A DNA stretch of 31,348 nt from an uncultured Treponema sp. (GCA_937885235.1 CAKZZK010000292.1:1-31348), one strand, 5' to 3'. Shown: positions 1 through 8,724, counted from the stretch's first letter. Numbers and translations are program-made. Notes: generated by a model not told the origin, from the letters alone.

Positions 1-134
1 TTGTTTTTGAGCATCTGCCGCACGGTGATGCGGGACAGGCTTGTGTATGCCGTCTCAGTTGAGGCAAAGAACGCCCCCGCCGCCAGCAGGATGATTTCGG
101 CAAAGGGCGGCAGCAGGCAGAGGACGAGCGTCAT
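1..134 (-). CDS. CNNM/HlyC-type (DUF21) membrane protein, N-terminal fragment
   Basis: This is the first 44 codons of a gene that leaves the window on the left. Its ATG (132-134) overlaps the stop of the upstream gene in an ATGA, which indicates translational coupling. The visible residues form a hydrophobic N-terminal helix followed by FFASTETAYTSLSRITVRQM. That is the start of a DUF21 domain and resembles the FSGAESAFLSINKLRVRSL segment of the neighbouring protein. By family, it is probably a second CNNM/CorC-type protein with DUF21, CBS and CorC_HlyC domains, acting in the inner membrane in divalent-cation homeostasis. Tandem DUF21-CBS genes are common in bacteria and may form heteromers. 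The CBS part lies outside the window, so the full architecture is inferred. Confidence 0.75.
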   Translation of the reverse strand, partial: MTLVLCLLPPFAEIILLAAGAFFASTETAYTSLSRITVRQMLKN

Positions 135-1417
135 GAGCCTTCCTCCCGTGGCTTGGTCACGTGAACCTTTGCCACCCGCTTGTCGTCCAGCTCCTTGACG
201 ATGAATTTGTAGCCGTCCACAGTGATGGCTTCCCCTTCGCGAGGAATGTGGTCCAAAAGCTCGCAGATATAGCCGCCGATGGTCTCCGCGTGCTGGGAAG
301 AAAGCTTTGTGCCCAGCTGCTCGTTGATGTCTATGAGGCGGGAAAGCCCGTCTATGTCCGTGTTGTGCGGATGGCGTATCTGTACCTCCACGCGGCGGGC
401 GTAGGGTTTGTATTCGTCGGTGATGGGGCCGAAAATTTCCCGTGCTATGTCTTCGTTTGTGAGCACACCGTAGGTGCCGGAATATTCGTCTATGACCACT
501 GCCATGCTCTGGTGGTTTTCGCGCAGCATCTGCTGTATGCTTGACATCTTCTTTGTGGCGAGGATGAAGAGGGGCGGGCGCATGACCTTTGCGGGGCTGA
601 ATTGCTCTGGACATTCCTTGTAGTGCATGAGGTCCTTCACGTAGAGTATGCCCACGATGTCGTCTATGTCGTCCTTGTAGACGGGAAAGCGGGAGAGGAA
701 GAAGCGCTCTGAAAGCGCTATGACGTCCGCATAGCTGGCATTCAGGGAAAGCGCCTTTATGTTCTTCCGCGGCACCATGATGTCCTTTGCGGCGAGGTCG
801 GCAAACTTGAAGACGCGGTGCATCATTACCTTTTCATTCTTTTCAAGCACTCCCTGTTCCCCGCCCACTTCGATGAGCGTTTTGATTTCTTCCTCAGTAA
901 ACGAAACGTCGCTTTTCCGTGTGTCCACATGGAAGAGGCGCAGGGTAAAGCGCGAAAAGGAAGTGAATACGCTGACAAGCGGATAGAGGAGCACTTCAAG
1001 AAAGGAGATGAAAGGGCTGAGGAAAAAAGCTATGGCTTCCGGGTGGTGCGTGGCAAAGGTCTTGGGGGAGATTTCCCCAAAGACGAGCAGCAAGAGGGTG
1101 GCGGCAAAGGTAGCTATGCCAACTCCCGCGTTGCCGAAAAGCCCCAGCGCTATGTAGGTGAGTATTGCCGAAAGGGAGATGTTCACGATGTCGTTTGCGA
1201 CAAGCAGGGTGTTGATGAGCCTTTCCTTGTCGTTGAGCAGCTTCCAGACGCGCATGGCTTTTTTGTCCTGCTTGCTGTGCAGGGAACGCACGCGGAGCTT
1301 GTTTATGGAAAGAAAGGCGCTTTCCGCACCTGAGAAAATCATGGAAAGCAGAATGAGGATGCCTGCCGCCGGAAGCAGGAGCGCCAGTGGCAGGTGGCTT
1401 TGGGGTGGGGAATCCAT
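131..1417 (-). CDS. CNNM/HlyC-family protein (DUF21-CBS-CBS-CorC_HlyC)
   Basis: Inner-membrane protein of 428 residues with the full family layout. A DUF21 transmembrane domain (about 12-165) carries the start motif FSGAESAFLSINKLRVRSL and the conserved GEISPK (114-119). Two CBS motifs follow (about 210-330, including IMVPRKNI and VVIDEYSGTYGVLT), then a C-terminal CorC_HlyC domain (about 345-425). Family members are annotated as hemolysins (TlyC/HlyC), but the better-supported role is Mg2+/Co2+ transport or its regulation, with CBS domains binding adenine nucleotides. The ATG lies 1 nt after the stop of the upstream lipoprotein gene. An AGGAGG about 14 nt upstream, inside that gene's end, may serve as ribosome binding site. 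It is third of four genes in the purL operon. The cation specificity cannot be read from sequence. Confidence 0.9.
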   Translation of the reverse strand: MDSPPQSHLPLALLLPAAGILILLSMIFSGAESAFLSINKLRVRSLHSKQDKKAMRVWKLLNDKERLINTLLVANDIVNISLSAILTYIALGLFGNAGVGIATFAATLLLLVFGEISPKTFATHHPEAIAFFLSPFISFLEVLLYPLVSVFTSFSRFTLRLFHVDTRKSDVSFTEEEIKTLIEVGGEQGVLEKNEKVMMHRVFKFADLAAKDIMVPRKNIKALSLNASYADVIALSERFFLSRFPVYKDDIDDIVGILYVKDLMHYKECPEQFSPAKVMRPPLFILATKKMSSIQQMLRENHQSMAVVIDEYSGTYGVLTNEDIAREIFGPITDEYKPYARRVEVQIRHPHNTDIDGLSRLIDINEQLGTKLSSQHAETIGGYICELLDHIPREGEAITVDGYKFIVKELDDKRVAKVHVTKPREEGS

Positions 1418-1418
1418 C

Positions 1419-2405
1419 TTAGCGGGAGCCTGCCTCCTCGAAGCGCTGCTGCATCTCTCGGATTTCGTTCATCATGAGCGTGATGTCTGCGGCGCGTCCG
1501 CTTTCGGGGGCTGCTTCCATGGATTTCTGCAGGAGCGAGTACATCCTGTCAAAGTCTGAGCTGCCGAGCACTGCCATCATGTATGCCGCCGTGTAGTAGG
1601 CTTCCTGCTTCTGATCGGGGGAGAGCATTCCTCCCTCGCAGGCGGCGAGATACTTGTCCACGGTGGCATCGGTGTCGCCGTTCTGTATTTCAATCATCGC
1701 GTTGTTCCATGCGCTGATGAGCTCATACTTGCCGCGGAGTCCGGAGGTGTTCTGCGCGTCAAGGGATGCGACGCTTGCGGTGAGGGGGGCGAGCGGCAGG
1801 CGGTAGGCTTCGGGGGTTGCCTCATAGAGTGCATCTATTGCCTTTGCCTTTTCCGCCCCCTCGCTTGCGTTGACGCGCTCGATGAGCGAGGAAAGCTGGG
1901 TGACGACGCTTTGCTGTATGCCGATGAGGTTTTCAAGGTCTGCCACGGATTTGATGGCTTCGCTGTAGGGAATGGCACAGAGCACGTAACCCTCTTTGGA
2001 AAGCAGGTAGACGCAGGGGTACTGGTTGTTGAGCCCGTAGAGGGAGGCAAGCCGCTCTTTTTCGTCGTATTCGGCGAGGATGCGGTCTGCTTCCTCCCGC
2101 TGTTTGGGGGAAGAATTCTCATCGAGCACGGTCTTTGCATATTCGGACTGGGAGAAATCGAGCTTTACAAGCACGTAGTCATTCTTGAAGTCCTCGGCGA
2201 AATCCCTTGTGTCAAGCACGTCCTTCTTGAATGTGGGCGTGGCTCCGTCCCAGTCTTCCCCGCTGAACAGCAGGAAGATGGGCTTCTGCCTTTCGCCTGC
2301 GCTCTGCAAAGCATCGTCGAGCTTGGTGAACCACTTTGCTTTTGCCGAGCAAGAGGCGAGGAGCAGGGAGAACAATATAATAGAAAGAAATGCAGCGTTT
2401 TTCAT
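1419..2405 (-). CDS. Thioredoxin-fold lipoprotein lacking the CxxC cysteines
   Basis: Predicted lipoprotein: a basic, hydrophobic N-terminus ends in lipobox LLASC. The next ~130 residues resemble a thioredoxin-like domain of the 'SDWCxxC' type (LFSGEDWDGATPTFKKDVLD, then DYVLVKLDF). The two redox cysteine positions are Asp and Thr (W-D-G-A-T), so a disulfide-exchange role is unlikely. A cis-Pro-like segment (NNQYPCVYLL) follows. The C-terminal half is helical and TPR-like, ending in a glutamate/arginine-rich helix. I chose the start at 2405 because GAGG sits 9 nt upstream and the signal peptide then begins MKN. An ATG at 2420, overlapping the purL stop as ATGA, is also possible and adds five residues. 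The protein is probably anchored facing the periplasm. Its function is unknown; a binding or scaffold role is inference. Confidence 0.75.
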   Translation of the reverse strand: MKNAAFLSIILFSLLLASCSAKAKWFTKLDDALQSAGERQKPIFLLFSGEDWDGATPTFKKDVLDTRDFAEDFKNDYVLVKLDFSQSEYAKTVLDENSSPKQREEADRILAEYDEKERLASLYGLNNQYPCVYLLSKEGYVLCAIPYSEAIKSVADLENLIGIQQSVVTQLSSLIERVNASEGAEKAKAIDALYEATPEAYRLPLAPLTASVASLDAQNTSGLRGKYELISAWNNAMIEIQNGDTDATVDKYLAACEGGMLSPDQKQEAYYTAAYMMAVLGSSDFDRMYSLLQKSMEAAPESGRAADITLMMNEIREMQQRFEEAGSR

Positions 2406-2416
2406 CTTCCGCGTCC

Positions 2417-5400
2417 TCATCCTGCAAAATATGCTACGCCAGCGCGGAAGATGTTCTGCGCGTGCGGCGCTGTGTTCTGCAAGAGCTCGCCGTCTTTGAG
2501 CGATATGACGCGCTCGTTGTGCCCCATCTTGCCGAGCACACGTCCATCCGGGCTCGTAAGCCCCTCTATGTCAAAGCTGCTTCCGTTGGGATTATCGCCC
2601 TTGCTGTAGCGGGTGAAGACCTGTCCCTTCGCAAAAAGCTCCACTGCGAGCGTGTCGCTCGCAATGACGCGCCCTTCGCCGTGGCTGACGGGCACGAGGT
2701 AGTCCTTGCCCGCATCAAGCCCTGCCGCCCAGGGGCTCATGGTGCTTGCAAGCTCTGTACGCACCATACGGCTTACGTGATGGCCTATGGTGTTGAAGGT
2801 GAGCGTGGGCATTTCTGCCGAGGGACCGCGTATTTCGCCGTAGGGAACAAGCCCTGTCTTTATCAATGCCTGGAAGCCGTTGCAGATGCCGAGGACAAGT
2901 CCGTCCCGCTCGGTGAGCAGTGCCATGATGGCATCCGCAATGCGCCTTTCGCGGATGACGTTTGCGATAAATTTGCCGCTGCCGTCAGGCTCATCTCCCG
3001 CGCTGAATCCTCCCGCAAAGGCGAGTATCTGTGCGCCCGTTATCAGCTGTCTGAGCGAGTCAAGGCTTTCGGCAAGCTCCGCCGGAGTGCGGTTGCGGAA
3101 GACGAAAATCTGCGTGTCTGCGCCGTTGAGCGTGAAAGCCCTCGCCATGTCGTATTCGCAGTTGGTGCCGGGGAAGACGGGGATGAGCACCTTGGGCTTT
3201 GCCCCCGTCGTAAGCTGCGCTCTGGTGCGGGCTGCCGTTTTTGTGTAAGTGCCCGCGGCAAAGGAGGGCAACTCCTTTTGTGCCGTAGCGGTGGATGCGG
3301 GGAAGACCGATGCAAGGCGTGATTCCCACACGTCCTGCAGCTCTGAAAAGGTCAGCGACACGTCAGCCAGACCGCTTGCCTTGCTCGTGATGACCACGGC
3401 TTCTTCGGAGTCTGCCGTGTTTCCGAGCCTTGTGAGCGTGCCGGGAACAAAGCCCGCGCTCTTGAATGCCTCTGCCGCTGAAGCGTCTGCTTCCACAAGG
3501 ATGGAACCGTAGCGCGGGGTGAAGAGCCCTTTGACGCCTCCCGCGGGAAGGCTTCCGATGACGGCTCCTATCCTGTTGCCCAGTGCCATCTTGCTGAGCG
3601 CTTCCGCGATGCCTCCCGCTCCGACGGGGTAGAGGGCGGCTATGGCGTTACTTTCGGAAAGCTTTTTGAGTGCCGCCGCGTTTTTCTTGAACGCTGCAAA
3701 ATCAGGCAGCAGGGTGTCGCTCCAGGGGGTCTGCACGAGGTAGATGTCGTTGCCTGCCGCCTTGAATGCGCCGCTTTTCACCTTTCCCGCGTCCGTCACG
3801 TCCACCGCGAATGACACGAGGGTGTGGGGCACGTTGAGCTGCTCAAAGGTGCCGCTCATGCTGTCTTTGCCGCCAATGCTGCCAGTTCCCATGGCAAGCT
3901 GTGCGCTCAGCGCTCCAAGCAGTGCCGCGGCGGGGTAGCCCCAGGTCCTGTCGTCTACGCAGCGCCCGAAGAATTCCTGAAAGGTCAGCCGGCAGCTTTC
4001 GGGATTGCCGCCGAGACAGGCTATCTTGGTGAGGGAATCAAGCACGGCGAACTGCGCGCCGTGGAAGGGACTCCATTCGCTTACGCGCGGGTCATAGCCA
4101 TAAGCCATAAGGCTTGCCGTCGTCGTCTCGCGGGGACTCTGCACGGGGATTTTCGCCGCCATGCCCGCTTCCGGCGTGCTCTGGTAGCTGCCGCCGTAAG
4201 GATAGAGCACGGAGGATGCGCCGATGGTGCTGTCAAAGCGTTCCATAAGGCCGCGCTGAGAGCAGCAGGCGAGGTCTCCCATGTTTGAAAGCCATGCCTT
4301 GCGGAGGCTTTCCGCGGTGGGGGAAGTGCCGAGCGCTTTTACCACGCCGTCAAGCGGGCGGCAGAGCGGGGAAGCTTCCTGCGGGGCGGGGGAACTGATG
4401 AGCGCCGCTGCCTTGTGGGGTGCTCCTGCCGTATCTATGAATGAGCGCTCTATGTCTACGATGGTCTTTCCGCGCCAGTGCATGACCATGCGCGCGGTGT
4501 CTGTCACCGTCGCGACGACGACGGCGTTGAGGTTTTCCGCACGGGCAGCGGCGATAAAGCGCTCTGCGTCTTCGCTCCGCACCACGACAGCCATGCGTTC
4601 CTGGCTTTCGGAAATGGCAAGTTCGGTGCCGTCAAGCCCCTCGTATTTCTTGGGGACGGCATCAAGGTCAATGTCGAGGCCTGCGGCAAGTTCTCCCACC
4701 GCCACGCTTACGCCTCCCGCGCCAAAGTCATTGCAGCGGCGTATCATCTGGCAGACCGCCTTGTTGCGGAAGAGCCGCTGGATTTTGCGCTCCTCTACGG
4801 CGTTGCCCTTCTGCACTTCTGCCGCCGCGGTTGACACGGACTTTACGTCATGCACCTTTGAGGAACCTGTCGCCCCGCCAATGCCGTCGCGTCCCGTGCC
4901 GCCGCCAAGCAGGATAACGATGTCTCCTGTCTCTGGTTCTTCGCGCTTTACCTGGTCTGCGGGGGCAGCGGCGATGACGGCGCCAAGCTCCATGCGCTTT
5001 GCAAGGAAGCCGGGGTGGTAGACTTCTACCACCTGCCCCGTGGTGAGTCCAATCTGGTTGCCGTAGGAGCTGAAGCCCTGCGCCGCTTCAATGCAGAGCT
5101 TTTTCTGGGGCAGCTTGCCGGGGAGGGTGTCTGCAAGCGGCACGGTGGGGTCAGCCGCGCCGGTGATGCGCATTGCCTGATAAACCCAGCTTCTCCCTGA
5201 AAGCGGGTCGCGTATTGCCCCGCCGATGCAGGTTGCTGCACCGCCGAATGGTTCTATCTCGGTGGGGTGATTGTGCGTTTCGTTCTTGAACTGCAAGAGC
5301 CAGCGCTCCGTCTCGGGAGTGTCGAGGGGCTTTCCCTCGCTGTCTGTGCTGTAGTTCACGTCTATGTAGACGGAGCAGGCGTTGATTTCCGCGCTTTCTT

Positions 5401-6301
5401 CAAGGTCATCCAGCTTGCCGTGGGAGCGCAGGTACTTTGCTCCGATAACCGCCATATCCATGAGCGTCACGGGCTTGTCTTTGCGTTCTGCGTACAGCTC
5501 TGTGCGCAGAGTCCGATACCGGGCGAGGGATTTCTCTATGTCTTCTGAATACGGTCCTTCTTCAATGCTCAGCTCTGAAAGCACGGTGTTGAATGTGGTG
5601 TGGCGGCAGTGGTCGCTCCAGTAGGTGTCCAGCACGCGGATTTCCGTGAGTGTGGGATCCCGCTTTATGGACGTGAAGTAGTCCTGCATCCACTTGATGT
5701 CCGCAAAGTCCATGGCAAGCCCCAGCTCCTTGCGGTAGGCTTCGAGCCTTTCTGCCTTCATGCTGATGAAGCCTTCGATGACGGGGATGTCAGCGGGTTC
5801 CGTTGTCTGCATGGCGAGCGTCTGGGGCTTTGCGCCGTCGGTCAGGCGGCTGTCCACGGGATTTATGAGGTACTGTTCTATTTTCTGTATGTCTGATGCG
5901 GAGGGCTGGCCCGACAGGATGACCATCTTTGCACAGCGGACGCGGGGGGGCTCGGTGCCCACGGTGGTGCTTCCCTTCATGCTTTCGCGGAGCAGGCTGA
6001 GGCACTGTTCTGCACTGTCTGCCCGCTGGTCGTACTGTCCCGGCAGGTATTCCCAGACAATCACGGTGTCTGACGGGGCGATGGGGAAGTTTTCTTCCGT
6101 CACGCTGTCGCTCTGGGGCTCGCTGAATATGCGCAGCGCTGCTTCCCGTGCCACTTCTTCCGCCACATTTTCTATATCATAGCGGTTCACATACCGCACA
6201 GCAGTCACGCTGCTGATACCTAAAAAGCCGCTTATTTCGGCATAAATCCGCGCGGCTTCATTCTGAAAGCCCGCCTTCCTTTCCACATAGATACGAAACA
6301 T
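2417..6301 (-). CDS. purL: Phosphoribosylformylglycinamidine synthase, single-chain (PurL/FGAMS)
   Basis: Catalyses the fourth step of de novo purine synthesis: FGAR + glutamine + ATP to FGAM. At 1294 residues it is the fused large form, so no separate PurS or PurQ is needed. An N-terminal PurS-like region (1 to about 70) is followed by the FGAR/ATP-binding synthetase halves (GGGTGRDGIGGATGSS, NDFGAGGVSVAVGEL). A class I glutaminase domain starts near residue 1037 (VLIPVFPGTNCEYDMARAF). The glutaminase nucleophile is Cys1140 in GICNGFQ, with His1261 and Glu1263 in GHNER, matching the Cys-His-Glu triad of enterobacterial PurL. The sequence type resembles the clostridial/treponemal clade of long PurL proteins. 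It is first gene of an operon that continues into a lipoprotein and two CNNM genes, an unusual set of partners. There is no clear Shine-Dalgarno; a -10 box lies 6 nt before the ATG (see promoter). Confidence 0.97.
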   Translation of the reverse strand: MFRIYVERKAGFQNEAARIYAEISGFLGISSVTAVRYVNRYDIENVAEEVAREAALRIFSEPQSDSVTEENFPIAPSDTVIVWEYLPGQYDQRADSAEQCLSLLRESMKGSTTVGTEPPRVRCAKMVILSGQPSASDIQKIEQYLINPVDSRLTDGAKPQTLAMQTTEPADIPVIEGFISMKAERLEAYRKELGLAMDFADIKWMQDYFTSIKRDPTLTEIRVLDTYWSDHCRHTTFNTVLSELSIEEGPYSEDIEKSLARYRTLRTELYAERKDKPVTLMDMAVIGAKYLRSHGKLDDLEESAEINACSVYIDVNYSTDSEGKPLDTPETERWLLQFKNETHNHPTEIEPFGGAATCIGGAIRDPLSGRSWVYQAMRITGAADPTVPLADTLPGKLPQKKLCIEAAQGFSSYGNQIGLTTGQVVEVYHPGFLAKRMELGAVIAAAPADQVKREEPETGDIVILLGGGTGRDGIGGATGSSKVHDVKSVSTAAAEVQKGNAVEERKIQRLFRNKAVCQMIRRCNDFGAGGVSVAVGELAAGLDIDLDAVPKKYEGLDGTELAISESQERMAVVVRSEDAERFIAAARAENLNAVVVATVTDTARMVMHWRGKTIVDIERSFIDTAGAPHKAAALISSPAPQEASPLCRPLDGVVKALGTSPTAESLRKAWLSNMGDLACCSQRGLMERFDSTIGASSVLYPYGGSYQSTPEAGMAAKIPVQSPRETTTASLMAYGYDPRVSEWSPFHGAQFAVLDSLTKIACLGGNPESCRLTFQEFFGRCVDDRTWGYPAAALLGALSAQLAMGTGSIGGKDSMSGTFEQLNVPHTLVSFAVDVTDAGKVKSGAFKAAGNDIYLVQTPWSDTLLPDFAAFKKNAAALKKLSESNAIAALYPVGAGGIAEALSKMALGNRIGAVIGSLPAGGVKGLFTPRYGSILVEADASAAEAFKSAGFVPGTLTRLGNTADSEEAVVITSKASGLADVSLTFSELQDVWESRLASVFPASTATAQKELPSFAAGTYTKTAARTRAQLTTGAKPKVLIPVFPGTNCEYDMARAFTLNGADTQIFVFRNRTPAELAESLDSLRQLITGAQILAFAGGFSAGDEPDGSGKFIANVIRERRIADAIMALLTERDGLVLGICNGFQALIKTGLVPYGEIRGPSAEMPTLTFNTIGHHVSRMVRTELASTMSPWAAGLDAGKDYLVPVSHGEGRVIASDTLAVELFAKGQVFTRYSKGDNPNGSSFDIEGLTSPDGRVLGKMGHNERVISLKDGELLQNTAPHAQNIFRAGVAYFAG

Positions 6302-6307
6302 TTGGAT

Positions 6308-6336
6308 ATTATAGAAGAAAGTCGGTGATTATGCAA
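6308..6336 (-). promoter_or_regulatory. purL promoter, positioned for a leaderless transcript
   Basis: On the minus strand TTGCAT (6331-6336), a 17-nt spacer and a perfect TATAAT (6308-6313). Exactly six nucleotides separate the -10 box from the purL ATG, so transcription would start at or within a base or two of the A of ATG. No Shine-Dalgarno sequence is visible before this ATG. The promoter is visible in the sequence; leaderless initiation is inference. Confidence 0.65.
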
Positions 6337-6351
6337 TTGTATGTTACCGTA

Positions 6352-6444
6352 GAACGGCGCTCCCACGGAAAAAATCAAAAAGACCGCGGTGTTCGCCTTG
6401 CGGCGACCAATGCTGTCTTTTTGATTTTTTCCGTTCCGCACCTT
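6352..6444 (+). repeat. Hairpin repeat element, copy A (divergent purL-mcp gap)
   Basis: A 93-bp element holding a perfect 20-bp inverted repeat: 6365-6384 (ACGGAAAAAATCAAAAAGAC) pairs with 6415-6434, with a 30-nt centre that contains a smaller hairpin (TCGCC-TTGC-GGCGA). Its outer segments recur at 8725-8814 in the opposite orientation; the first 24 bases are identical to the reverse complement of 8791-8814. It lies between two divergent promoters, upstream of both purL and mcp, so it cannot be a terminator for either. It may be a dispersed miniature element or a small structured RNA. Confidence 0.8.
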
Positions 6445-6504
6445 CACGCGATTGACATTATGCGCAAGCACATCCAAAACTCAAGCCAAATAGTTGATTT
6501 CCGA

Positions 6505-6533
6505 TTGACGGTATGCAGAACTGCGGGTATAAT
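6505..6533 (+). promoter_or_regulatory. Chemoreceptor gene promoter
   Basis: TTGACG (6505-6510), a 17-nt spacer and a perfect TATAAT (6528-6533), a near-consensus sigma-70-type promoter. The expected start near 6540 gives a leader of about 55 nt. I see no clear flagellar sigma-28 promoter, so the receptor gene may be transcribed by the housekeeping sigma factor. Confidence 0.8.
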
Positions 6534-6594
6534 GGAAACTGTCGATTTCTTAGCTTTTCCGTAAATAAAGCGAATATTGAGGGGTATTTTTAGC

Positions 6595-8670
6595 ATGAAG
6601 AGCATTAAACTCAAATTGATTTTAAGCAACGTGCTCGTAGTAGCATTTTCTATCCTGCTTATTTCAGTTCCCGTTATCCTTGTCCAATACAAGAGCGAGG
6701 TTGCAGTCACCGATGAAGCCGCAGTGGGAAAGGTGGCGCAGGCTTCTGCCAACATCAACCTCTTCCTTCAGGAACCTGTCAGCATGGTGAATGCCGTTTC
6801 CCACTATCTGATGACCCACCCGACGGACCAAGATCAGATTGAAAAATATTTTGACAAGCTGCTTACCGGCGAAAAGGATTTTTCTGAGCTGTATTACGCA
6901 AGCGCGTTGCCCTACAGGGACGGCGGCTTTTTCTATGCGAATGACCGCTGGACTCCTCCTTCCGATTATGACCAGACCACCCGTGCCTGGTACAAGGCGG
7001 GGCAGTCTGCCAAGACTTATGCGGTTTCCGACCCCTACCTTGACAGCGTGACGAATACCATGGTTTCCGCCATTTCGCGCGGTATCAGCATCAACGGCAA
7101 CCTTGCGGGCGTGGTCGGGCTCGACATTCAGCTGAAAAATCTGGACGACATTGTATCCCCCATCAAGCTTTCCCGCTCAGGGCAGTCCTTCCTTCTTGAC
7201 AAATATGGCAGGTACGTGACCAACTCAGACAGCTCCAAGCTGATGAATATGAACTTTTTCGATGAATACCGGCTCGGTTCTATGCAGGGCAGGATTTCCA
7301 GCGGCAGCGTGTTCTTCACTGACAATGCGGGCGGTGGAAAGTATTTTGCCGCAAACGTCATCTCCGAGGAGAGCGGCTGGATCTTTGTCACCGTCGGTCC
7401 CCGCTCAGAGCTCTTTGCCAACATAATGAAGAACATCATCCTCATCATCGTCCTTGCCTGTGTGGGACTTGTCGCTTCCTGCGTCATAGCGGTGATTGCC
7501 GCGCGCGCGATTGTCACCCCCATCCTCGTGGTGGATAAGGCTGTCAACGAGATTGCGAGCGGCCATGCAGACCTTACCCAGCGCATCACCGTCACGAGCA
7601 ACGACGAGATTGGCAACATGGTTGCTGGCTTCAACAAGTTCACGGAGAAGCTGCAGACCATCATCAAGGACATCAAGGTATCCAAAGACGCGCTCACCGG
7701 AGCGGGCAGGGAGCTTTCCCAGAGTTCTGAGGATACATCAAGCTCCATCACGGAGATCATCGCAAACATTGAGAGTATGCACGGGCAGATTGGGAACCAG
7801 TCAAACAGCGTGCATCAGACCGCGGGTGCGGTGAACGAGATTGCTTCCAATATCTCGTCTCTGGAGCGCATGATAGATAATCAGGCGTCGGGCGTAAGCG
7901 AGGCTTCCGCGGCTGTTGAGCAGATGATAGGCAATATCCGCTCGGTAAACAATTCCGTGGAAAAGATGGCTGCTTCCTTCGAGGAGCTTGAGGCTACTGC
8001 CCGCAGCGGCATCACCAAGCAGATGGACGTAAACCAGCGCATCGAGCAGATTGAAAACCAGTCGCAGATGCTGCAGGAGGCAAATGCTGCCATCTCCAAC
8101 ATTGCAAGCCAGACGAACCTGCTCGCTATGAACGCGGCTATTGAGGCAGCCCATGCGGGCGAAGCGGGCAAGGGCTTTTCTGTGGTTGCAGACGAAATCC
8201 GCAAGCTTTCCGAGACTTCTTCCGCGCAGTCAAAGACGATTGGCGAGCAGCTGAACAACATCAAGGAGTCCATCTCCACGGTGGTGGCAGCTTCTTCCCA
8301 GTCAAGCCAGGCGTTTAACTCTGTGTCCAACAAGATTCAGGAAACCGACGAGCTGGTGCGCCAGATTAAGTCCGCCATGCTGGAGCAGAATCAGGGCTCC
8401 CAGCAGATTAGCGAGGCCCTGCATTCCATGAATGACAGCACGATTGAGGTTCACTCCGCATCTGGAGAGATGGCTGAGGGCAACAAGACCATCCTGCAGG
8501 AGGTTGAGATTTTGCAGAATGCTACCACTGCGATGAAGAGCAGTATGGATGAGATGAGTATTGGAGCGCGCAAAATCAATGAGACGGGTACTACGCTCAA
8601 TGAGGTGGCACGCCGTATGCGGGATTCTATCGTTGCGATTGGCAATCAGATTGATCAGTTTAAGGTGTAA
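6595..8670 (+). CDS. Methyl-accepting chemotaxis protein, dCache_1, predicted amino-acid sensor
   Basis: Transmembrane chemoreceptor of 691 residues. TM1 is about 8-30, a periplasmic dCache_1 domain about 35-270, TM2 about 279-303, HAMP about 304-356, then a long coiled-coil signalling domain. The conserved hairpin tip (NIASQTNLLAMNAAIEAAHA) is at about 502-521 and binds CheA/CheW. In the dCache domain, Y125, R130, W132, Y133, Y148, D150 and D177 have the residue identities and spacing of the amino-acid-binding motif described for receptors such as PctA, so ligands are probably amino acids. No C-terminal CheR-tethering pentapeptide is seen. The ATG at 6595 has GAGGGG about 10 nt upstream; a TTG at 6577 is possible but lacks this support. 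The gene is monocistronic, with its own promoter and terminator, flanked by copies A and B of a hairpin repeat. Confidence 0.95.
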   Translation: MKSIKLKLILSNVLVVAFSILLISVPVILVQYKSEVAVTDEAAVGKVAQASANINLFLQEPVSMVNAVSHYLMTHPTDQDQIEKYFDKLLTGEKDFSELYYASALPYRDGGFFYANDRWTPPSDYDQTTRAWYKAGQSAKTYAVSDPYLDSVTNTMVSAISRGISINGNLAGVVGLDIQLKNLDDIVSPIKLSRSGQSFLLDKYGRYVTNSDSSKLMNMNFFDEYRLGSMQGRISSGSVFFTDNAGGGKYFAANVISEESGWIFVTVGPRSELFANIMKNIILIIVLACVGLVASCVIAVIAARAIVTPILVVDKAVNEIASGHADLTQRITVTSNDEIGNMVAGFNKFTEKLQTIIKDIKVSKDALTGAGRELSQSSEDTSSSITEIIANIESMHGQIGNQSNSVHQTAGAVNEIASNISSLERMIDNQASGVSEASAAVEQMIGNIRSVNNSVEKMAASFEELEATARSGITKQMDVNQRIEQIENQSQMLQEANAAISNIASQTNLLAMNAAIEAAHAGEAGKGFSVVADEIRKLSETSSAQSKTIGEQLNNIKESISTVVAASSQSSQAFNSVSNKIQETDELVRQIKSAMLEQNQGSQQISEALHSMNDSTIEVHSASGEMAEGNKTILQEVEILQNATTAMKSSMDEMSIGARKINETGTTLNEVARRMRDSIVAIGNQIDQFKV

Positions 8671-8724
8671 GTAATAAACGAGAATAGCGTTTCCGTAATC
8701 GAAAACTTGTTCGTACAAACAAGA

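Noticed and set aside
2390..3322. A 310-codon open frame on the plus strand
   Set aside because: It is antisense to purL. The purL product has the complete catalytic triad; the plus-strand translation is Cys/Arg-rich and without family features.
6352..6444. Terminator of purL or of the chemoreceptor gene
   Set aside because: The element lies upstream of both divergent genes, between their promoters, so neither transcript reaches it.
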